A stretch of DNA of 64,000 nucleotides from JBBQKG01 sp038326655. GTDB lineage: Bacteria > Actinomycetota > Thermoleophilia > Solirubrobacterales > JBBDJG01. The first letter of the stretch is position 1, and every line of letters begins with the position of its first letter. Both the position numbers and the translations under genes were made by a program. This document shows positions 25,938 to 33,481 of this stretch, in pieces. The notes beneath the pieces were generated by a model. It was not told where the DNA came from, did no database searches, and saw only the letters and a list, made by a program, of their open reading frames with translations. The DNA lies in NCBI GenBank assembly GCA_038326655.1, contig JBBQKG010000003.1, positions 1-64,000 of the forward strand, in the 5' to 3' direction.

Positions 25938-26219
25938 ATGGGTAGGTCCACGAAAAAGGGGCCATGGGTCCAGGAGCGGCTGATGCAGCGCATCAACCGC
26001 ATGAACGAGGCCGGCGAGAAGCGCATGGTCAAGACCTGGTCACGGGCGTCCACGATCTTTCCGGAGATGGTCGGCCACACGATCGCTGTCCACGACGGGC
26101 GCAAGCACGTGCCCGTGTTCGTGACCGAGGCGATGGTCGGGCACAAGCTCGGCGAGTTTGCACCGACGCGGCTCTTCCGTGGCCACGCCGGCTCCGACAG
26201 AACTGCTCGGATGAGGTAG
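25938..26219 (+). CDS. rpsS: Ribosomal protein S19
   Basis: A 93-residue S19 in the 30S head. MGRSTKKGPWVQERL and the histidine/lysine-rich HDGRKHVPVFVTEAMVGHKL segment are typical. It is followed two bases later by rplV. Confidence 0.97.
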   Translation: MGRSTKKGPWVQERLMQRINRMNEAGEKRMVKTWSRASTIFPEMVGHTIAVHDGRKHVPVFVTEAMVGHKLGEFAPTRLFRGHAGSDRTARMR

Positions 26220-26221
26220 CG

Positions 26222-26884
26222 ATGGCGGACGAGAAGAACACCAGGAAGAAGGCGGCCGACAAGAGCGCGGCCGACAAGCCGAAGCCACGGCGGTCGAGCA
26301 CCGCGAAGAAGGCGGCTGCCTCGAGCGAGGAGAAGCCGAAGCGCAGGCGCAGTCCGGCGAAGGCGAAGACCGACGGCAAGCCGAAGACCCCGGCCCGCCG
26401 CCGTGCGGCCCCGAAGGCGGCGGAGAAGCCGGCAAAGAAGGCCCAGCCGGAGAAGCAGCCAGCGGCCGAGCAGCCGGCGGCGAAGGCTCCCGCAAGGCGC
26501 CGTCGTGCGGCGCCGAAGCAGGAGACGCCGCACGCGCCGGTCGTGCGTCCCGTCGTGATGGCGCGCGCCAAGTACGTACGCTCCTCGGCGCGGAAGGCCC
26601 GGCTCGTGATGGATCACGTGCGCGGCAAGCCGATCGCAGAGGCCCGTGCGCTCCTTCGCCACAGTCCCCGGGGTGTCGCGCGCGACCTCGAGCGGCTGCT
26701 CGCGTCGGCGATCGCGAACGCGGAGAACAACCACGACCTCGTCGGCGAGGATCTCTACGTGAAGGAGATCTACGCGGACGAAGGCCCCACGCTCAAGCGC
26801 TTCCAGCCGCGCGCGCAGGGACGCGCATACCGGATCCGGAAGCGGACCAGCCACCTGACCGTGGCGCTCGAACCGAAGGAGTAA
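26222..26884 (+). CDS. rplV: Ribosomal protein L22 with histone-like N-terminal extension
   Basis: A 220-residue protein whose residues 113-220 form L22 (MARAKYVRSSARKARLVMDH), the tunnel-lining protein. Residues 1-112 are a Lys/Ala/Pro/Arg-rich tail like histone H1 C-termini, with repeated KPK, KKA and PARRR units. The ATG at 26222 has GAGGT upstream and follows rpsS by two bases, whereas the internal ATG at 26558 has no ribosome binding site, so the extension is probably translated. Confidence 0.93.
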   Translation: MADEKNTRKKAADKSAADKPKPRRSSTAKKAAASSEEKPKRRRSPAKAKTDGKPKTPARRRAAPKAAEKPAKKAQPEKQPAAEQPAAKAPARRRRAAPKQETPHAPVVRPVVMARAKYVRSSARKARLVMDHVRGKPIAEARALLRHSPRGVARDLERLLASAIANAENNHDLVGEDLYVKEIYADEGPTLKRFQPRAQGRAYRIRKRTSHLTVALEPKE

Positions 26885-26918
26885 CAGTGACTAAGTCTCA
26901 TACGAGGAGCTGCGCCTA

Positions 26919-27752
26919 GTGGGTCAGAAGGTTCATCCCGAAGGCTTCCGCGTCGGCTACATCCACGACTGGAAGTCGAATTGGTTCAACGAGCGCGAGT
27001 TCGCCGACTATTTGCTCGAGGACATCAAGATCCGCGAGCACATCGAGGGTAAGCTCGGCCATGCCGGGCTCTCGGACATCCGCATCCGCAAGAACAAGAA
27101 CGAGGTCACGGTGGACATCCACACGGCCCGGCCCGGCATCGTGATCGGGAAGTCGGGGACCGAAGTGGACGCTCTCCGCCGTGAGCTGCACCGGATGACC
27201 GGCAAGCAGGTGCGCGTGAACATCCTCGAGGTGAAGCGGCCCGAGCTCGACGCGAAGCTTGTCGCGCAGTCGATCGCCGAGCAGCTCCAAAATCGTGTGG
27301 CGTTCCGGCGCGCGATGAAGCGCGCGCTGACGTCGGCGATCCGCTCGGGCGCGACCGGCGTCCGCGTGCAGGTGTCCGGCCGGCTGGGTGGGTCCGAGAT
27401 GGCTCGCACCGAGGGCTACTCGGAGGGGCGCGTGCCGCTGCACACCCTCCGGGCCGACATCGACTACGGCCTCTACGAGGCGCGTACCACCTTTGGCCGG
27501 ATCGGCGTCAAGTGCTGGATCAACAAGGGCGAGGTCATGCCCGAGGGCTACCGCACCGCCGAGACGCTCGACAACGACCGCCCGCCGGACCGGCAGCCGC
27601 CTCCCCGACGGCGCCGTGAGAACCGGCCGCCCGGTGGCCCGCAGCCCGGTGGGCGGGGCGGCGGCCAGGGGCGCGGCCCGCAGGGCGGGCGTGGCCCGCA
27701 GCAGGGCGGCCGCGGTCCGCAGTCCGGCGGAAGGGACGGGAGGAGCAGGTAA
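26919..27752 (+). CDS. rpsC: Ribosomal protein S3 with RGG-like C-terminal tail
   Basis: A 277-residue S3 at the mRNA entry site. The KH domain has GKSG in VIGKSGTEVDALRREL, and the C-terminal domain has KCWINKGEVMPEGY. After residue ~212 follows a tail of about 65 residues rich in Pro, Gly, Gln and Arg with repeats such as GGRGPQ. The GTG start at 26919 has GAGGAG upstream. Confidence 0.96.
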   Translation: MGQKVHPEGFRVGYIHDWKSNWFNEREFADYLLEDIKIREHIEGKLGHAGLSDIRIRKNKNEVTVDIHTARPGIVIGKSGTEVDALRRELHRMTGKQVRVNILEVKRPELDAKLVAQSIAEQLQNRVAFRRAMKRALTSAIRSGATGVRVQVSGRLGGSEMARTEGYSEGRVPLHTLRADIDYGLYEARTTFGRIGVKCWINKGEVMPEGYRTAETLDNDRPPDRQPPPRRRRENRPPGGPQPGGRGGGQGRGPQGGRGPQQGGRGPQSGGRDGRSR

Positions 27753-27754
27753 CC

Positions 27755-28168
27755 ATGTTGATGCCGAAGCGGGTCAAGCACCGCAAGCAACACCGGGGCC
27801 GCATGGCGGGCGAGGCCAGGGGCGGCACCACGGTGCAGTTCGGCGAGTACGGGCTGAAGGCGCTGGACGCCGGCTGGATCACCAACCGCCAGATCGAAGC
27901 TGCGCGGATTGCGATGACCCGCAAGATCAAGCGTGGCGGGAAGGTCTGGATCAACATCTTTCCCGACAAGCCCGTGACGAAGAAGCCGGCCGAGACCCGC
28001 ATGGGCTCGGGCAAGGGCTCACCCGAGGGCTGGGTCGCGGTCGTGCGCCCCGGCCGGGTGATGTTCGAGCTGGCCGGTGTGCCGGAACCGCTCGCCCGCG
28101 AGGCGATCAGGCTCGCGGGCCACAAGCTGCCCGTCAGGACCAAGTTCATCCTTCGCGAGGACCAATAG
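27755..28168 (+). CDS. rplP: Ribosomal protein L16
   Basis: A 137-residue L16, which contacts tRNAs in the A site. MLMPKRVKHRKQHRGRM and the loop RMGSGKGSPEGWVAVVRPG are conserved. It starts two bases after the rpsC stop and precedes rpmC by three bases. Confidence 0.97.
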   Translation: MLMPKRVKHRKQHRGRMAGEARGGTTVQFGEYGLKALDAGWITNRQIEAARIAMTRKIKRGGKVWINIFPDKPVTKKPAETRMGSGKGSPEGWVAVVRPGRVMFELAGVPEPLAREAIRLAGHKLPVRTKFILREDQ

Positions 28169-28171
28169 GAA

Positions 28172-28384
28172 GTGAAGACAAAGGAAGTCAGGAACCTCGA
28201 CGACGACCAGCTCGTCGACCAGGTGCGGGAGTTCCGCGAGGAGCTGTTCAACCTGCGCTTCCGGAACGCGACCGGTGAGCTCGAGAACACGGCGCGGATG
28301 AACATCGCGCGCAAGGCGCTCGCACGGACGCTGACGATCGCAAGAGAGCGCGGAATCGACGTCGACGCAGAGTTGAGAAGGTGA
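28172..28384 (+). CDS. rpmC: Ribosomal protein L29
   Basis: A 70-residue two-helix protein at the tunnel exit. VRNLDDDQLVDQVREFREEL and LFNLRFRNATGELENTARM are diagnostic. The GTG at 28172 has AGGA just upstream. rpsQ follows after four bases. Confidence 0.96.
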   Translation: MKTKEVRNLDDDQLVDQVREFREELFNLRFRNATGELENTARMNIARKALARTLTIARERGIDVDAELRR

Positions 28385-28388
28385 CTTG

Positions 28389-29069
28389 ATGCAGGACGAA
28401 GAAAAGCAATCCGAGAACGCCGCCGAGCAGCAGGCGCCTGAGGAGACCCCTGCGGCCGAGGAGACGCCTGCGGCCGACGAGACGCCCGCTGTCGAGGAGA
28501 CGCCCGCGGCCGAAGGCGCGGAGGAGCCGGCCGCCGAGCAACCGGCAGAGGCCGCCGCCCCGGAGGCGCCGGCCGAGCCGGCCAAGCCAGTCGAGAAGGT
28601 TTCCCCGAAGGTGCGCCGCAAGACCGCGCGATCGCGCGCGGACGGCGAGGCGCGCCCGCAGCGTTCGCCGGAGCAGCGTGCTCAGGAGCGGATCGACGTG
28701 CGGCGGCGCAAGGCGGCGGAGCGCTCGCGCTGGCGTGCAAAGCAGAAGGAGAAGAAGGGCCGAGACGGTGCAAGCACGGTCTCGGGTAAGCCGCAGGACG
28801 GCGCTGAGGAGGCGGTGCAGCCAGGCAGGGGCAAGGACCGCCAGGGGGTGGTCGTGTCGAGCAAGCCCGACAAGACGATCGTGGTCCGGATCGACACGAT
28901 CCGCCGGCACCGTGTCTACGGCAAGGTGATCCGCAACTCGGGGACGCTGCACGTCCACGACGAGACCAACCAGGCAGGCGAAGGCGACAAAGTGCGAGTG
29001 GTCGAGGCGCGCCCGCTGTCGCGCACAAAGCGCTGGCGGCTGGTCGAGGTTCTGGAGAAGGCCCGTTAG
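28389..29069 (+). CDS. rpsQ: Ribosomal protein S17 with long N-terminal extension
   Basis: A 226-residue protein; only the last ~75 residues are S17 (RQGVVVSSKPDKTIVVRI, then RHRVYGKVIRNSGTLHVHDE). Ordinary S17 has 80-90 residues. The first ~70 residues are Glu/Ala/Pro-rich with repeats of EETPAAEE type, then about 75 residues are basic (Arg/Lys). The ATG at 28389 has AAGGTG upstream; the TTG at 28386 is an alternative. The frame has no internal start with a good site before the S17 core, so the tail is likely real. Confidence 0.93.
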   Translation: MQDEEKQSENAAEQQAPEETPAAEETPAADETPAVEETPAAEGAEEPAAEQPAEAAAPEAPAEPAKPVEKVSPKVRRKTARSRADGEARPQRSPEQRAQERIDVRRRKAAERSRWRAKQKEKKGRDGASTVSGKPQDGAEEAVQPGRGKDRQGVVVSSKPDKTIVVRIDTIRRHRVYGKVIRNSGTLHVHDETNQAGEGDKVRVVEARPLSRTKRWRLVEVLEKAR

Positions 29070-29078
29070 GCGGATCGG

Positions 29079-29447
29079 ATGATTCAGGCCGAGACGAGAC
29101 TCAGAGTTGCCGACAACACGGGCGCGCGCGAGCTGCTCTGCATCCGCGTGCGCGGCGGCTCACGGCGTCGCTATGCCGGCGTCGGGGACGTGATCGTCGG
29201 CACGGTCAAGAGCGCGACTCCGCAGGGGGCGGTCCGCAAGGGCGAGGTCGTGCAGGCGGTCGTCGTGCGCACGCGCCGGCAGTTCGGCCGCAAGGATGGG
29301 ACCTACATCGCGTTCGACGAGAACGCCGCGGTCCTGATCGACAACGCGAACAACCCGCGCGGCACGCGCATCTTCGGTCCGGTCGCGCGCGAGCTGCGCG
29401 AGCGCAACTTCATGAAGATCGTCTCGCTCGCCCCGGAGGTTCTGTAG
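29079..29447 (+). CDS. rplN: Ribosomal protein L14
   Basis: A 122-residue L14 at the subunit interface. MIQAETRLRVADNTGAREL and RGTRIFGPVARELRERNFMK are canonical. Normal length, no tail. rplX follows after two bases. Confidence 0.98.
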   Translation: MIQAETRLRVADNTGARELLCIRVRGGSRRRYAGVGDVIVGTVKSATPQGAVRKGEVVQAVVVRTRRQFGRKDGTYIAFDENAAVLIDNANNPRGTRIFGPVARELRERNFMKIVSLAPEVL

Positions 29448-29449
29448 TC

Positions 29450-29791
29450 GTGTCGGCGCTGAAGATCAGGCGAGGCGACAACGTCCAGGTGGTCTCGGGC
29501 AAGGACTCGGGCAAGCAGGGCCGCGTGCTCCGCGTCGAGCCGCGGAAGAACCGCCTCTACGTGGAGGGTCTCAACATCGTGAAGCGCCACCAGCGCCCGC
29601 GTTCGCTGAAGGACACGCAGCGCGGCGGCAAGGTGGGGGGCGTGATCGAGAAGGAGGGGCCGATCCACGTGTCCAATGTGGCGATCGTCGATCCCAAGGA
29701 GAACAAGCCGACGAGGGTCGCGATCGAACGCAGCCCCGACGGCGGCCGCGAGCGCGTCACGAAACGATCGAGCTCGAAGCTGGTGAAGTGA
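29450..29791 (+). CDS. rplX: Ribosomal protein L24
   Basis: A 113-residue assembly-initiating protein with a KOW motif (GDNVQVVSGKDSGKQGRVL). It starts with GTG and overlaps the rplE start by one base (TGATG at 29789-29793). Confidence 0.96.
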   Translation: MSALKIRRGDNVQVVSGKDSGKQGRVLRVEPRKNRLYVEGLNIVKRHQRPRSLKDTQRGGKVGGVIEKEGPIHVSNVAIVDPKENKPTRVAIERSPDGGRERVTKRSSSKLVK

Positions 29792-30594
29792 TGGCGGCGA
29801 GGCTGAAGGAACGCTACGAGCAGGAGATCAAGCCGGCCCTGATCGACCGGTTCTCCTACAAGAGCCCGATGCAGGCGCCGCGGCTCGAGAAGATCACGCT
29901 CAACATGGGCGTCGGCGAGGCGAAGGTCAACACCTCGCTGCTCGACGCCGCCGCCGAGCAGCTCGCCGTGATCGCCGGGCAGAAGCCGCAGCTCCGCCGG
30001 GCGCGGAAGTCGATCGCGAACTTCAAGCTTCGTCAGGGCATGCCGGTCGGCGTGCGGGTGACGCTCCGTGGCGACCGGATGTGGGAGATGCTCGATCGGC
30101 TTCAGTCGGTTGCGATCCCCCGGATCCGCGATTTCCGCGGGCTCAACCCCAGGTCCTTCGACGGCCGCGGCAACTACTCGATGGGCATCAGGGAGCAGAT
30201 CATCTTTCCCGAGATCGACTACGACTCGATCGATCAGACCCGCGGCCTCGACGTGAGCATCACGACTACGGCGCGGACCGACGAGGAGGGGTTCGAGCTG
30301 CTGCGGATGCTCGGCATGCCGTTCCGACGCGAGGAAGAAAAACCGGCGGAAGAACAACTGGCGGAAGAACAACCGGCGGAAGAACAACTGGCATCTGCTC
30401 CGCAAGCGGAGCAGATGGGCAGCGAAGGCGCGGCCGAGACGGAAGGCGCGGCCGAGACGGAAGGCGCGGCCGAGGCGGAAGGCTCGACCGAGGCACCGGC
30501 CGCGGAGGAGCCAGCCGCAGAGGAGCCAGCCGCGGAGGAGCCAGCCGCCGAGGAGCCGGTTGCGGCGGCCGAAGACACGAGCGAGAACGAGTAA
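29791..30594 (+). CDS. rplE: Ribosomal protein L5 with acidic repetitive C-terminal tail
   Basis: A 267-residue protein. Residues 1-184 are L5 (NMGVGEAKVNTSLLDAA, ending ELLRMLGMPFR), the 5S rRNA-binding protein. The last ~83 residues are an acidic tail built from short repeats: PAEEQ/LAEEQ units, three GAAETE-like units and four PAAEE units. At the DNA level these are 18- and 15-bp tandem repeats, and a 26-base CAAG hairpin (30392-30417) is embedded between them. Start: ATG at 29791; a GTG three bases upstream is also in frame. Confidence 0.95.
   Translation: MAARLKERYEQEIKPALIDRFSYKSPMQAPRLEKITLNMGVGEAKVNTSLLDAAAEQLAVIAGQKPQLRRARKSIANFKLRQGMPVGVRVTLRGDRMWEMLDRLQSVAIPRIRDFRGLNPRSFDGRGNYSMGIREQIIFPEIDYDSIDQTRGLDVSITTTARTDEEGFELLRMLGMPFRREEEKPAEEQLAEEQPAEEQLASAPQAEQMGSEGAAETEGAAETEGAAEAEGSTEAPAAEEPAAEEPAAEEPAAEEPVAAAEDTSENE
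30340..30560 (+). repeat. Tandem DNA repeats in the rplE tail, with embedded palindrome
   Basis: Roughly 18-bp units (GCGGAAGAACAACnGG) occur three times before 30392, then a perfect 12-bp inverted repeat with AA centre (30392-30417), then three 18-bp units (GGCGCGGCCGAGACGGAA) and four 15-bp units (GAGGAGCCAGCCGCn). All stay in frame. Such arrays can expand or shrink by slippage. Confidence 0.8.
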
Positions 30595-30601
30595 GGAGCA
30601 C

Positions 30602-30787
30602 ATGGCCAAGACATCCCAAAGGGTCCGCCAGCAGCGCGGAAGCAAGTTCAAGACACGCAACTACAATCGGTGCCGCCGTTGCGGGCGCGCACGCGCCTAC
30701 TACCGCAAGTTCGGCTTGTGCCGGATCTGCCTGCGCGAGATCGCGCACCAGGGCATGATCCCCGGCATGACAAAGTCGTCCTGGTGA
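30602..30787 (+). CDS. rpsZ: Ribosomal protein S14, type Z (zinc form)
   Basis: A 61-residue short S14. The zinc site CRRC...CRIC and the ending GMIPGMTKSSW identify the type Z form typical of Gram-positive bacteria. The ATG at 30602 has AAGGAG just upstream, eight bases after the rplE stop; the longer open frame overlaps rplE and is rejected. Confidence 0.97.
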   Translation: MAKTSQRVRQQRGSKFKTRNYNRCRRCGRARAYYRKFGLCRICLREIAHQGMIPGMTKSSW

Positions 30788-30812
30788 CCCGCGCCCCTTT
30801 TTCCCTGCTTCG

Positions 30813-31235
30813 ATGAACGATTCCACAGCCGACCTACTCACCCGGATCCGCAACGCGATCAAGGCCGACCACGACGAGGTCCTGATCCCGTCGTCGGGCC
30901 TGAACCGCGAGATCGCCCGCCTGCTCAAGCAGGAGGGCTACATCGAGGACTTCTCGGTCGAGCGGATGCGCCGCCAGGCCGGTTCGCGCCCGAGCCGCGC
31001 CGAGTTCGAGACGATCCGCGTGAAGCTGAAGTACACCCAGGACCGCGACCCCGTGATCAGCGGCCTGCGCCGGGTCTCCAAGCCCGGCCGCCGCCAGTAC
31101 GCCACCTCCGGGGAGTTGCCGAAGGTGCAGGGCGGCATGGGAACCGTGATCATCACGACCTCGCGCGGCGTCATGACGGCGTATGAGGCGCGCCGGGTTG
31201 GCGTTGGCGGCGAGGTCGTCGCCTACGTCTGGTGA
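30813..31235 (+). CDS. rpsH: Ribosomal protein S8
   Basis: A 140-residue S8 that binds the central 16S domain. DLLTRIRNAIKADHDEVLIP and the C-terminal TSRGVMTAYEARRVGVGGEV are conserved. No clear Shine-Dalgarno sequence precedes the ATG (pyrimidine-rich stretch CCCCTTTTTCCC instead). Confidence 0.97.
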   Translation: MNDSTADLLTRIRNAIKADHDEVLIPSSGLNREIARLLKQEGYIEDFSVERMRRQAGSRPSRAEFETIRVKLKYTQDRDPVISGLRRVSKPGRRQYATSGELPKVQGGMGTVIITTSRGVMTAYEARRVGVGGEVVAYVW

Positions 31236-31245
31236 GCGAGTTGCG

Positions 31246-31779
31246 ATGAGCCGGATCGGAAAGCTGCCAATCGAGATCCCGGCCAGCGTCGACGTCCAGG
31301 TCGGCCCAGGCCTGGTCACCGTGAAAGGGCCCAAGGGCGAGCTGCGCCAGGCGGTCTCGCGGGACCTGAGCTTCGAGCGCGAGGATGGGCGCCTGGTGGT
31401 CAGGCGGCCGACGGACCGCGGTGAGCACCGTGCCCTGCACGGCCTCACGCGCTCACTCGTCTTCAACATGGTCCAGGGGGTCACCGAAGGGTTCGAGAAG
31501 CGCCTCGAGATCCAGGGCGTCGGCTACCGCGCGGCACTGCGCGGAAGCACGCTCGAGCTGGCGCTCGGGTTCTCCCACCCGGTCCGCGTGGAGGCCCCGG
31601 ACGAGATCGAGTTCGAGGTCCCGGTGCCGACCCAGATCGTCGTGCGCGGGATCGACAAGCGGAAGGTCGGCGAGATCGCCGCCCAGATCCGCAAGCTGCG
31701 CCCGCCGGAGCCCTACAAGGGCAAGGGCGTGCGCTACGCCGGCGAGCACGTCGCGCGGAAGGTCGGCAAGCGCGCGTGA
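31246..31779 (+). CDS. rplF: Ribosomal protein L6
   Basis: A 177-residue L6 near the sarcin-ricin loop. MSRIGKLPIEIPASVDV, EIQGVGYRA and PPEPYKGKGVRY are typical. The longer frame starting at 31183 overlaps rpsH and is rejected. It overlaps rplR by four bases (GTGA). Confidence 0.97.
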   Translation: MSRIGKLPIEIPASVDVQVGPGLVTVKGPKGELRQAVSRDLSFEREDGRLVVRRPTDRGEHRALHGLTRSLVFNMVQGVTEGFEKRLEIQGVGYRAALRGSTLELALGFSHPVRVEAPDEIEFEVPVPTQIVVRGIDKRKVGEIAAQIRKLRPPEPYKGKGVRYAGEHVARKVGKRA

Positions 31780-32135
31780 GCAAGGTGCTCGAGCAGAAGC
31801 ACGCCAGGCGCACCCAGCGCCGCCGCCGGATTCGCGGTCGGTTGAGTGGCACGGCGGAGCGGCCGCGCCTGTCGGTATTCCGCTCGAATCGCGGGCTCTT
31901 TGCCCAGCTGATCGACGACCAGGCCGGCCGCACGGTGGCCGCGGTGCATTGGATCGAGGCCGACCTGAAGAGTCTCAAGGCGATGGAGCAGGCCGGTCGG
32001 GCGGGAGAGCTGCTCGCCCAGCGCGCGAAGGAGGCCGGCGTCGAGTCATGCGTGTTCGACCGCGGCGGCTACAAATACCACGGCCGCGTGAAGGCGCTGG
32101 CCGACGGCGCCCGCAGCGGCGGGCTCGCGTTCTAG
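31776..32135 (+). CDS. rplR: Ribosomal protein L18
   Basis: A 119-residue L18 that binds 5S rRNA with L5. RRIRGRLSGTAERPRLSVFR and the C-terminal FDRGGYKYHGRVKALADGAR are typical. The GTG start overlaps the rplF stop. A possible promoter for rpsE lies just after its stop. Confidence 0.97.
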   Translation: MSKVLEQKHARRTQRRRRIRGRLSGTAERPRLSVFRSNRGLFAQLIDDQAGRTVAAVHWIEADLKSLKAMEQAGRAGELLAQRAKEAGVESCVFDRGGYKYHGRVKALADGARSGGLAF

Positions 32136-32142
32136 CACCTAG

Positions 32143-32148
32143 TACCCT
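32143..32148 (+). promoter_or_regulatory. -10-like element immediately before rpsE
   Basis: TACCCT ends six bases before the rpsE ATG, which lacks a ribosome binding site. This is the spacing expected for a leaderless transcript starting at the ATG. It would be an internal promoter within the spc operon. No clear -35 is seen. Confidence 0.4.
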
Positions 32149-32154
32149 CAGCGA

Positions 32155-32781
32155 ATGGCCAAGCATCAGCCGATAAACCCCCAGGGGCTCGACCTCCAGG
32201 AGCGCGTCGTGGCGATCAACCGCGTCGCAAAGGTCGTCAAGGGCGGTCGGCGATTCTCGTTCACGGCGCTCGTCGTCGTGGGCGACGAGGATCACATCGT
32301 CGGCGTTGGCTACGGCAAGGCCAACGAGGTCCCGCTCGCGATCCAGAAGGCGGTCGAGCGCGCAAAGAAGAGCTTGTTCGAGGTGCCCAAGCACCGCAAC
32401 ACGATCACCCATCAGGTGGTCGGGCGGTTCGGCTCGGGACAGGTACTGCTGAAGCCTGCGAGCGAGGGGACCGGCGTGATCGCCGGCGGCGCCGTGCGGG
32501 CCGTGCTCGAGCTCGCCGGGATCCGCGACGTGCTCTCGAAGAGCCTCGGCGCGCAGAACCCGATCAACCTCGTGAAGGCGACGGTCGAAGGCCTTCAGTC
32601 GCTCAGGCGTCCCCGCGACGTGGCCGAGTTGCGCGGCAAGACGGTAGCCCAGGTCCTCGGGCTCGACGCGGGAGACGGAGAGCAAGCCAACCCTCCGGCC
32701 AGCACCCCGGCCAATATTCCGGCCGACACGCCGGAGGCGCCCCCCGTCGCTGCCGCAGCGAACGGCACCCCGGAGGGGTAG
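32155..32781 (+). CDS. rpsE: Ribosomal protein S5 with C-terminal extension
   Basis: A 208-residue S5, a translation-fidelity protein. The N-terminal RNA-binding fold (VAINRVAKVVKGGRRFSFTA) and GSGQVLLKPASEGTGVIAGG are conserved. The last ~35 residues are Pro/Ala-rich with imperfect PASTPANIPADTPEAPP repeats. rpmD starts at the base after its stop. Confidence 0.96.
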   Translation: MAKHQPINPQGLDLQERVVAINRVAKVVKGGRRFSFTALVVVGDEDHIVGVGYGKANEVPLAIQKAVERAKKSLFEVPKHRNTITHQVVGRFGSGQVLLKPASEGTGVIAGGAVRAVLELAGIRDVLSKSLGAQNPINLVKATVEGLQSLRRPRDVAELRGKTVAQVLGLDAGDGEQANPPASTPANIPADTPEAPPVAAAANGTPEG

Positions 32782-32967
32782 GTGGCCAGGATGCTCCGGA
32801 TCAGGCAGGTCAAGAGCTCGAACGGCGCCAACCCTGCCCAGCGCGACACGCTTCGCACGCTCGGGCTGCACGGGATCGGCACGGAGGTGGAGCGTCCCGA
32901 CGAACCGCACTTCCGCGGCATGGTGAAGACCGTGTCGCATCTGGTCGAGGTAGACGGCGATGGCTGA
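32782..32967 (+). CDS. rpmD: Ribosomal protein L30
   Basis: A 61-residue L30 (LRIRQVKSSNGANPAQRDTL, then GLHGIGTEVERPD). It starts with GTG directly after the rpsE stop and overlaps rplO by eight bases. Confidence 0.95.
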   Translation: MARMLRIRQVKSSNGANPAQRDTLRTLGLHGIGTEVERPDEPHFRGMVKTVSHLVEVDGDG

Positions 32968-33481
32968 CGAGCGCATCGGCCTCCACTCGCTCTCGCCGCC
33001 CGGCGGCGCGCGGCGCCCCCGCAAGCGGGTTGGTCGCGGGCAGGGCTCGGGCTTCGGCAAGACTTCCGGGCGGGGCCAGAAGGGCGCCGGCTCGCGCTCC
33101 GGCAACAAGCGCAAGGTCGGCTACGAGGGCGGGCAGAACCCGCTGCACATGCGGATGCGCAAGCTGCGGGGCCCGACCAAGAAGCAGTCGATGCCGTTCG
33201 AGCCATTTCGCACGCGCACCCAGCCGGTCAACCTGTCCGACCTCAACCGCTTCGATGACGGCGCGGAAGTAACGCCCGAGGCCCTCCGGGATCACGGGCT
33301 CGCGACGCGCAAGCGGATCCCGGTCAAGGTGCTCGGTCGGGGAGAGCTCGAGCGCAAAAGCCTGAACGTGACGGCGCACGGGTTCAGCGCGAGCGCCCGC
33401 GACAAGATCGAGGCGGCCGGCGGAACCTGCACGATCGCCGAGTTCACGACGCGCGCGCCGCGCGCGGAGACGCCTGCATGA
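32960..33481 (+). CDS. rplO: Ribosomal protein L15
   Basis: A 173-residue L15. The Gly-rich N-terminal arm (GRGQGSGFGKTSGRGQKG) and the globular C-terminal domain are present. It overlaps rpmD upstream and secY downstream (ATGA at 33478-33481). Confidence 0.97.
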   Translation: MADERIGLHSLSPPGGARRPRKRVGRGQGSGFGKTSGRGQKGAGSRSGNKRKVGYEGGQNPLHMRMRKLRGPTKKQSMPFEPFRTRTQPVNLSDLNRFDDGAEVTPEALRDHGLATRKRIPVKVLGRGELERKSLNVTAHGFSASARDKIEAAGGTCTIAEFTTRAPRAETPA

